A stretch of DNA of 21,960 nt from JAPLJQ01 sp037143735 (GTDB lineage Bacteria; Desulfobacterota; Syntrophia; Syntrophales; UBA2185): assembly GCA_037143735.1 (NCBI GenBank), contig JBAWYD010000031.1:1-21960 (forward strand), given 5' to 3'. The notes under the pieces are model-generated. The model saw nothing but the letters and a program-made list of their open reading frames with translations, searched no databases and was not told where the DNA came from. The stretch's first letter is position 1, and every line of letters begins with the position of its first letter. Positions 14,125-20,103 of this stretch are shown here, piece after piece. The translations under genes were made by a program, and so were the position numbers.

Positions 14125-15060
14125 TTATTTTCTAATCTTGTTCTTTCGATACTCGAAATAAGCATTCCGCATGGAAATATATGGATCGATGGAGGACTCT
14201 TTGAACTCCTCGTAAGTGCCTAATGTCAGAGAGGTTTCATTGGTTGCATTCGTTGCTGCGGTCACGCCGCTGATGTCGGCATTGATCCCCGCCACACTCA
14301 GGTCCCTGGTGAAATTCGCATATCTCAAGGGGTCGGCGAAGAAATCTCCCACCATCCCAACGGTGTCCCGGGCCGTTGACGGACCGAAGAAGGGCCAGAT
14401 GATGTAGAATCCCTCCGTCACCCCGTAATGACCCAGTGTCTGGCCGAAGTCCTCATCCTGCTTTTCCAGATCGCTGTATTTTTTCGCCACATCAAAAAGA
14501 CCGAGGACCCCGGCGGTGGTGTTGACCATGAACCTGGAGTACTCGATTGCCGCTCCTTCGAACTTCCCCTGGAGAAGGCAGTTCAAAAGACGCACCGGCG
14601 TCTTGATATTGGAGAGGACATTGCGCACCGACAGCCTCACCGGCTCGGGGAGGATGGCCTTATATACGTTGGCAATGGGCTTCATGACATAAAAGTAGAG
14701 TTTGTCGTTGACCTCAAACATAAAACGGTTGTAGGGTTTGAGAGGGTCCGCAATCGTATCTACCGTTTCCTCAAACTCCTCATCCTCTTCGTCTTCCGAC
14801 TCCTCGTCGGCACCGTCTAAAACAGGAGTCCCCTTATCCTGAGCTTCCCCTTTTAATTTGTCTTCCCCATCCGCTTCCTTCACTGACTGGGCCGCTCGAT
14901 CAAGATCCTTTCCCTCAGGTCCTATATCGGCCTTGATTTCAGTGGAGTTGCCAGTCGATCCCGGAGGAGCCGTACCCTGTCCGTAAGCGGCAGACACGGA
15001 TAATAAAAATATTCCCATCGCCAGGAAGACAAACAGTGTCGTCGGTTTCCTTCTTGTCAC
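14125..15060 (-). CDS. mlaA: MlaA (VacJ) outer-membrane phospholipid-handling protein
   Basis: Two starts are possible: TTG 15078, overlapping the mlaD stop, or GTG 15060, which has AGAGG five bases upstream; I prefer GTG 15060 (311 residues). Either way the N-terminus is a signal peptide ending SVSAAYGQ with no cysteine, so this is not an evident lipoprotein, unlike E. coli MlaA. A low-complexity, strongly acidic linker follows (ESEDEEDEEFEE), then the MlaA core: DPLKPYNRFMFEVNDKLY, LPEPVRLSVRNVLSNIKTPVRLLNCLLQGKF, FMVNTTAGVLGLFDVA, EDFGQTLGHYGV, and YIIWPFFGPSTARDTVG. The family removes mislocalised phospholipid from the outer leaflet of the outer membrane. Its position between mlaD and mlaC fits one operon. 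Confidence 0.9.
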   Translation of the reverse strand: MTRRKPTTLFVFLAMGIFLLSVSAAYGQGTAPPGSTGNSTEIKADIGPEGKDLDRAAQSVKEADGEDKLKGEAQDKGTPVLDGADEESEDEEDEEFEETVDTIADPLKPYNRFMFEVNDKLYFYVMKPIANVYKAILPEPVRLSVRNVLSNIKTPVRLLNCLLQGKFEGAAIEYSRFMVNTTAGVLGLFDVAKKYSDLEKQDEDFGQTLGHYGVTEGFYIIWPFFGPSTARDTVGMVGDFFADPLRYANFTRDLSVAGINADISGVTAATNATNETSLTLGTYEEFKESSIDPYISMRNAYFEYRKNKIRK

Positions 15061-15074
15061 CAGCGCCTCTTTTT

Positions 15075-15521
15075 TCAATCGGATACTTTTCCGAAGACAA
15101 GCTTTGAGATTGCCCTTTCCAGATCAAAAGGAGGTTGTGTCTCCTGGATCTTCCCTCCGCTGGCGATGATGGCGTCCGACCCTCCGGGAGTTATTTCAAT
15201 GAATTTTTCACCAACAAGTCCCTTCGTCTTGATAGCGGCTATAGCGTCATCCTGGAGCGTCACATAGGAATCGATCTGGAGTCTGACCTTGGCCTGGTAT
15301 TCCTCTAAAGTTATCTTCTTGACCCTGCCGATGTTCACCCCGGCGATCTGTACCTCCGCCCCTTCCTTGAGGCCTCCAATGTTGGAAAATACGGCATAGA
15401 CGGTTGTCCCCTGGGTGCCGACCACATCGAGTTTCCCGAGCTTGATGGAAAGGTATCCCAAACAGAGTATACCGGCGATAAAAAAGATTCCTACGTATAG
15501 CTCCAGGCTGAATTTTTTCAT
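15075..15521 (-). CDS. mlaD: MlaD-type MCE domain protein
   Basis: This is a 148-residue protein starting at ATG 15521, with AAGGAG at ideal spacing. There is one N-terminal membrane helix (YVGIFFIAGILCLGYLSIKLG) and a single MCE domain (YAVFSNIGGLKEGAEVQIAGVNIGRVKKI, then KTKGLVGEKFIEITPGG). It would form the hexameric periplasmic ring on the MlaE permease that binds phospholipids. The length is typical for MlaD. It is 84 bases downstream of mlaF. Its stop overlaps the alternative TTG start of mlaA, suggesting coupling. Confidence 0.92.
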   Translation of the reverse strand: MKKFSLELYVGIFFIAGILCLGYLSIKLGKLDVVGTQGTTVYAVFSNIGGLKEGAEVQIAGVNIGRVKKITLEEYQAKVRLQIDSYVTLQDDAIAAIKTKGLVGEKFIEITPGGSDAIIASGGKIQETQPPFDLERAISKLVFGKVSD

Positions 15522-15605
15522 TGTCGACTCCTTAACTTTTTCAAATCATTCCCTCTTCCTCAAGGCTAAAAAACGGGGTTATCAGAAAATTGCAGGTCCG
15601 CCCCT

Positions 15606-16325
15606 TTATTCTTCAAAAAACTGTCTTACCAGAGGGTCGTCAGACGATTTAATTTCCTCCGGTGTGCCTGTCAACTCAATCCTTCCCTCGTTCAGTACGG
15701 CTATCTTCTGGACGATGGAAACGATCTGCGCAATGTCATGGGTGATGATAACGCCGGTAAACCGGAGCCGTTCATGCGTTTCACGGATCAGGTTATTGAT
15801 GGATCTGGCCGTCACGGGATCGAGTCCCGTGGTGGGTTCATCAAAAAGCATAATCTCCGGGTCTGTGCAAAGACACCGTGCCAGGGAAACCCTTTTTTTC
15901 ATTCCCCCGCTCAACTCGGCAGGGTATTTGTTTTCTATGCCGGCCAAACCAACCTGATCCAATTCCCGAAGGACTTTATCCCGGATCTTTTCCTCATCCA
16001 TCCGGGTTTTTTCCCGCAGGGGGAAGGCCACATTCTCGAACACGTTGATAGAATCAAAGAGCGCTCCGCCCTGGAAGAGGTATCCGAATTTCCCGCGCAG
16101 CCGTTCCAGGTCATTGCCCCTGCTTTGACCGATATCCTCTCCTCCGATGAGCACGCAGCCCCTATCCGGTTTCGTGAGGCCGACAATGTGTTTCAACAGG
16201 ACGGATTTTCCATGACCGCTCTTGCCGATGAGAGCCATGATTTCCCCCTTTTCCACCCGGAACTCAATTCCGCTGAGGACGTCGACGCCGTTGAACGACT
16301 TATGAAGATCGATAACTTCTATCAT
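15606..16325 (-). CDS. mlaF: MlaF-type ABC transporter ATPase
   Basis: I take ATG 16325 (239 residues, MIEVIDLHKSF); a TTG two codons upstream overlaps the mlaE stop and cannot be excluded. All ABC motifs are present: Walker A GKSGHGKS (34-41), Q-loop FQGG (Gln85), signature LSGGM (138-142), Walker B IMLFDEP (158-164) and switch His186 in ITHD. The sequence GALFDSINVFENVAFPLRE is characteristic of the Mla/Ttg2A group. It powers lipid movement through MlaE and MlaD at the inner membrane. No MlaB (STAS) gene is in the operon. Confidence 0.93.
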   Translation of the reverse strand: MIEVIDLHKSFNGVDVLSGIEFRVEKGEIMALIGKSGHGKSVLLKHIVGLTKPDRGCVLIGGEDIGQSRGNDLERLRGKFGYLFQGGALFDSINVFENVAFPLREKTRMDEEKIRDKVLRELDQVGLAGIENKYPAELSGGMKKRVSLARCLCTDPEIMLFDEPTTGLDPVTARSINNLIRETHERLRFTGVIITHDIAQIVSIVQKIAVLNEGRIELTGTPEEIKSSDDPLVRQFFEE

Positions 16326-16327
16326 AT

Positions 16328-17110
16328 TCAAAATAACACCGAGGTAAGGAAATAGTCCCAGACGAGAATCAGAACCGATGAGGTTACCACCGCTTCCGTC
16401 GTCGCCTTGCTTACACCTTCGGCACCGTACGTTGCCGTAAATCCTTTATAGCAGCAGATCCACGTCATGATTAATCCGAAGCTCAATGATTTATAGAGGC
16501 CAATTCGGATTTCTTCCATGGTGAGGTAGTTGATCATTTCCCCGAAGTATCCCCCCTCGCCCACCCCTAAAAGCTGGACGGCCACGATATAGCCTCCAAG
16601 AATCCCCATGGTGTTGAAAATGGACGCCAGAAGGGGAAAGGATATGATCCCCGCCAGAAGATTGGGAACAACAAGGTAGCGATAAGGGTTCAGTGCCATG
16701 ACTTCCAGGGCATCAATCTGTTCGGTGATGCGCATGATGCCGATTTCCGCCGCAAGGGCAGACCCGGCCCTTCCTGTAATCATCAGGGCTGATATAACCG
16801 GACCCAGCTCCCGGATGAGGGCCAGGGCCACCGTGGGACCGAGAAGGGCCTCTGCCCCGAACTTTTCCATCCCGTAGTAGGACTGAAGGGTGAGAACCAT
16901 TCCGGTGAAGGCGCCCGTCAGGACCACAATAAGAGAAGACTTCACACCAATGAAACTGATTTGCTTGATGACCCTGCCGAGCTTCAAAGGGGGGATAAAT
17001 GTCCAAAAAAGGGTGGTACCAAGGAAAACCCCCGTTTTTCCAAGACTCTCGATCAGCGACAGGATGCATTGACCCAGCTTCTGGATGATATTGATCATCC
17101 CCCTGATCAT
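16328..17110 (-). CDS. mlaE: MlaE-type ABC transporter permease
   Basis: This is a 260-residue integral membrane protein starting at ATG 17110 with AGAGGA upstream; the ATG overlaps the stop of the preceding ligase gene by four bases (ATGA). Conserved MlaE segments are visible: FIGVKSSLIVVLTGAFTGMVL, the coupling-helix region GAEALLGPTVALALIRELGPV, ITGRAGSALAAEIGIMRITEQIDALEVM, and the C-terminal GFTATYGAEGVSKATTEAVV. It forms the inner-membrane channel of the MlaFED transporter. The overlap with ddl is unusual for an mla operon and shows that the two processes share a transcript. Confidence 0.93.
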   Translation of the reverse strand: MIRGMINIIQKLGQCILSLIESLGKTGVFLGTTLFWTFIPPLKLGRVIKQISFIGVKSSLIVVLTGAFTGMVLTLQSYYGMEKFGAEALLGPTVALALIRELGPVISALMITGRAGSALAAEIGIMRITEQIDALEVMALNPYRYLVVPNLLAGIISFPLLASIFNTMGILGGYIVAVQLLGVGEGGYFGEMINYLTMEEIRIGLYKSLSFGLIMTWICCYKGFTATYGAEGVSKATTEAVVTSSVLILVWDYFLTSVLF

Positions 17111-18186
17111 AACGGTCCTCTCTTGGTTGCATGCGCTTCAAGGGCGGACTGAATGATCCGGTCAATCAAATCTGTCTGGGTGATTCCCGATGCCGCCGCC
17201 TGATGGAAGAGAACGGTGGAAGGCGTCATCCCCGGCAGTGTATTGGGTTCAAGAACGGCCACCCGCCCGTCCTTTCTGACGAACATGTCTATTCTGGCAT
17301 ATCCTTTCAGGTTGAGGGCGCTGAACGTCGCGACAGCGGTATCCTGTATCCTCTTCAGGATTTCATCAGAGACTCTGGCCGGGGTCTTGTTTTCACCCTG
17401 ACCGTAGAGAAACTTGTCTTCAAGAGACAGGACATCGTCCGTGGGAATGGTTTCAGAAGGGGTTAACGCCACGGGATGATCGTTCTCAATGACACCGCAG
17501 GTCACTTCGATCCCGTCAATAAATTCTTCGACCAACGCTGTATTATCCCATTGAAACGCTTCTTCCAGGGCAGAGGAAACACCCTCTTTTGAGACGACCT
17601 TTTTTACAGCGGTGCTGCAACCTTCTCTGGTTGGCTTGATAACGCAGGGAAAACAGATTTCTTTTTCGATCCGATCTAAAAAATTCTCCTTGTTATCAGA
17701 CATCCACTGATGCCTGTAGATAGGGATAGTCCGTGGCACATCGATGCCGCACATGCTCAAAATCTTTCTGCCGGCGAATTTGTCCATTCCCAGGGCGGAG
17801 GCCAGAACGCCGGACCCCGTATATGGAATTTTCAAGAACTCCAACAGCCCCTGCAGGCATCCGTCTTCCCCGTACTTGCCGTGAAGGCCGATGCAAACCA
17901 CATCAACTTTTGATTTCAGGGTCTCGTAGGGGATGTGCGTCGCCTCCTCTAACAGATCTTCTTCAATATCTCTGGTGCTGTTGCGCATCAACAGCTTGAT
18001 GGGTATTTCCCATAAGCCTGCCTTGCTGTCCATGAAGATGGCAACAGGGATATATTTTGCCCTGTTGATTTTACTGAAGATATTTCTGCCGCTTTCGAGA
18101 GAGACTTCCTTTTCAGAAGACAGTCCCGCCATGACAATGCCGACGGCGAGCTTTTCCCTATCCGTACTTTCCGACGATGCTGACAC
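17107..18186 (-). CDS. ddl: D-alanine-D-alanine ligase-like protein, paralogue 1 (atypical subsite residues)
   Basis: I choose GTG 18186 (359 residues), which has AGGAG at five to six bases; the TTG at 18207 has none and would overlap the preceding gene. ATP-grasp ligase motifs are clear: GLSSEKEVSLESGRN, LHGKYGEDGCLQGLLEFL, PYTGSGVLASALGMDK, GYARIDMFV, and the metal/substrate loop EPNTLPGMT. By eye-alignment with E. coli DdlB, Glu15 is kept, but Ser150 is Cys (KPTREGCSTAV instead of GSSVG) and Tyr216 is Phe (EDKFL instead of EAKYL). In DdlB a Y216F change allows D-Ala-D-lactate formation, and natural depsipeptide ligases of Leuconostoc carry Phe there. The enzyme may therefore use a different second substrate. 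It lies between the beta-barrel gene and mlaE. Confidence 0.85.
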   Translation of the reverse strand: MSASSESTDREKLAVGIVMAGLSSEKEVSLESGRNIFSKINRAKYIPVAIFMDSKAGLWEIPIKLLMRNSTRDIEEDLLEEATHIPYETLKSKVDVVCIGLHGKYGEDGCLQGLLEFLKIPYTGSGVLASALGMDKFAGRKILSMCGIDVPRTIPIYRHQWMSDNKENFLDRIEKEICFPCVIKPTREGCSTAVKKVVSKEGVSSALEEAFQWDNTALVEEFIDGIEVTCGVIENDHPVALTPSETIPTDDVLSLEDKFLYGQGENKTPARVSDEILKRIQDTAVATFSALNLKGYARIDMFVRKDGRVAVLEPNTLPGMTPSTVLFHQAAASGITQTDLIDRIIQSALEAHATKRGPL

Positions 18187-18200
18187 GTTTTCTCCTATGC

Positions 18201-18974
18201 TTACCAACCAATGGTCAGAGCTACGAATGGCCCTTGGAACGTCGTCTTGGCCGTTATATCGCTTACATTATCAATCTTGACTCCTATCACTCTATATCCG
18301 CCGTGGATGTCCACAAACGGGAAAGGGGTGACAGAGATGTCGGCCAGACCTTCGTAGATATAATTTCCCGAATACCCCATCCACGTAAACTTGGCTCTTG
18401 CCTCCAGGATATTGGCGAGAATCCCCAGATGCGCGCCGACTCCAACCATGGGAAGCGGGAGTCGGAATGACTGGGACGTTTCCCCCAGCGCGGCATTGCT
18501 CAATTTTGCTTCGCCTTCAAAATACTTCACCTTGCCGATCGCCCCGATGGAAAAGCCCGCCATGAGGTTCTCAAAATTCAAAAGATCAATCTGATATTCC
18601 GCATCAATCATCCTGAAATTGAAATCTCCCGAGACATTGCTGCTGTAAGCCTTTCCTCCGAAGTTGATTGGAGATGAAAGCGTTTGCGTCCCTGAATATT
18701 TGACTTCGGTATACATCAGGCTGAAGTGGTGTTTGCCGATACCCGCATAGGCTTCCACGGAAGGGATGCCTTTATTCGAGAGACCAAAGGAGTCCTTGAG
18801 ATTAAACTCGGTACCCGCAGAGCCGCTCGCATCCAGCCTCAAATCCGATTTTAATTCTGGAAACCAGTAGTAGCCTCTCGCTCCGAATTCAAGGGCAAAG
18901 GCCGGCGTCGTGAGACTAACCGTTAAAAGAAAACCTGCTAAAACACAAAAAACTGACAGCACACACTTCTTCAT
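18201..18974 (-). CDS. Outer-membrane beta-barrel protein, uncharacterised
   Basis: This is a 257-residue protein starting at ATG 18974 with a perfect AAAGGAG upstream. Residues 1-27 form a signal peptide ending TPAFA, followed by LEFGARGYYWFPEL. The mature part alternates polar and hydrophobic residues with Gly-rich turns (VEAYAGIGKHHFSLMYTEVKYSG, FNFRMIDAEYQIDLL, VDIHGGYRVIGVKI) and ends VALTIGW, an aromatic terminal residue typical of BAM-inserted barrels; I estimate eight to ten strands. It is sandwiched between the two ligase genes, 14 bases before paralogue 1, so it is co-transcribed with cell-wall and Mla genes. The function is unknown; no enzyme motif is visible. Confidence 0.78.
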   Translation of the reverse strand: MKKCVLSVFCVLAGFLLTVSLTTPAFALEFGARGYYWFPELKSDLRLDASGSAGTEFNLKDSFGLSNKGIPSVEAYAGIGKHHFSLMYTEVKYSGTQTLSSPINFGGKAYSSNVSGDFNFRMIDAEYQIDLLNFENLMAGFSIGAIGKVKYFEGEAKLSNAALGETSQSFRLPLPMVGVGAHLGILANILEARAKFTWMGYSGNYIYEGLADISVTPFPFVDIHGGYRVIGVKIDNVSDITAKTTFQGPFVALTIGW

Positions 18975-19025
18975 AATGATCTCCTTTCGTGGTTTTTTAT
19001 TTTTTGGGAAAGGCTTTTCTCGCTT

Positions 19026-20081
19026 TTATAAAGGTCCCCTTTTTTTCTGATGGATTCTGACGGCATTCTGGATCAGGGTGGATATGACCATTGAGGGAAG
19101 CATACCAGCGCACGCTGCCTGTTCAAAGAAAAAGGAAGACGGTGCCATTCCCGATGATGAATTTGGGTCCGTGATCAGGATCCGGCCGACCTTTGTAATG
19201 AATCCGTCAATCCTGCCGTAGGACCTGAATCCTAAGGCCTGGTAAGCGTTGATGACCTCCGTTTTTATCTTTTCCACCGTATCGGGGGGAATGTTTTTCG
19301 GAGGGGTAAATTTCCGGCACCTCCCCGGCATATACTTGTCGTCATAGGTATAATATTCGCTCTGAGGATAAATCTCCGTAAGATCAAGGGGAATGGCCAC
19401 GCCATCCTGTTCCAGGACGATACATGAAAACTCGATTCCGTCGATAAATTCCTCTACCAGTACCGCATTATCCCACTTCAGCGCCTCTTCCATGCCCCTT
19501 TCCAGGGAGGCCTCATCCTTGATGGACGTCACGCCCACACTGGACCCTTCTCTGGTCGGCTTGGTAAAGAAAGGGAATATAAAGTGGTCCAACAGTTTCT
19601 TTTTAATCAATTCCCTGTTTTCCCGCCAGTCCTTTTCGTAAACGATCATGCTGTCCGGTGTGCTCAACCCCGCATCCTGAAGGATCTTCTGCTGAATATG
19701 TTTATCCATGCCCAGGGCAGACGCCAGGATACCCGGACCTGTATATGGAATCCCCAGCAATTCCAGAAGACCCTGGATGCACCCGTCGTCGCCGTATTTT
19801 CCATGCAGACAAATGAAGGCAAAATCGATCTCGCTTTTCAGGTCCTCGTAAGCGATCCTTCCGGCTTCCCTTTCCAGTCTTTCACATATGTCTGTGGTGG
19901 TATTCTGAGAAATGATCTGCCAAGGGATGATCCACAACCGCGCCTGTTCATCCATAAAAACCGGTTTTCCCTCATACAGTTCCTTATCCAAGTTGTCATA
20001 CACGTTTCTGCCGCTGTTGAGTGAAACTTCTCTCTCCGACGATATACCGCCCAATAGAATGCCGACTCTTAACCTTTTCAT
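19026..20081 (-). CDS. ddl: D-alanine-D-alanine ligase, paralogue 2
   Basis: This is a 351-residue ATP-grasp ligase starting at ATG 20081, with AAAGG nine bases upstream and 22 bases after the racemase stop. It keeps the DdlB triad: Glu15 (GGISSEREVSLNSG), Ser150 (KPTREGSSVGV) and Tyr216 (DDKYM), plus HGKYGDDGCIQGLLELL, GMDKHIQQKIL and YGRIDGFI. In contrast to paralogue 1 its C-terminal metal/substrate loop is divergent: DPNSSSGMAPSS in place of E-x-N-T-x-P-G-M-T, so Glu270 is Asp and the Pro of the PG turn is Ser. It should join two D-alanines for peptidoglycan stem peptides, acting in the cytoplasm on the product of the adjacent racemase. Both paralogues end in KRGPL, indicating duplication. 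Confidence 0.88.
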   Translation of the reverse strand: MKRLRVGILLGGISSEREVSLNSGRNVYDNLDKELYEGKPVFMDEQARLWIIPWQIISQNTTTDICERLEREAGRIAYEDLKSEIDFAFICLHGKYGDDGCIQGLLELLGIPYTGPGILASALGMDKHIQQKILQDAGLSTPDSMIVYEKDWRENRELIKKKLLDHFIFPFFTKPTREGSSVGVTSIKDEASLERGMEEALKWDNAVLVEEFIDGIEFSCIVLEQDGVAIPLDLTEIYPQSEYYTYDDKYMPGRCRKFTPPKNIPPDTVEKIKTEVINAYQALGFRSYGRIDGFITKVGRILITDPNSSSGMAPSSFFFEQAACAGMLPSMVISTLIQNAVRIHQKKRGPL

Positions 20082-20103
20082 ATATAGAAACCTTTAAAAA
20101 ATC

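Noticed and set aside
17107..18207. TTG 18207 as start of ddl paralogue 1
   Set aside because: There is no ribosome-binding site and it overlaps the upstream gene; GTG 18186 has AGGAG at correct spacing.
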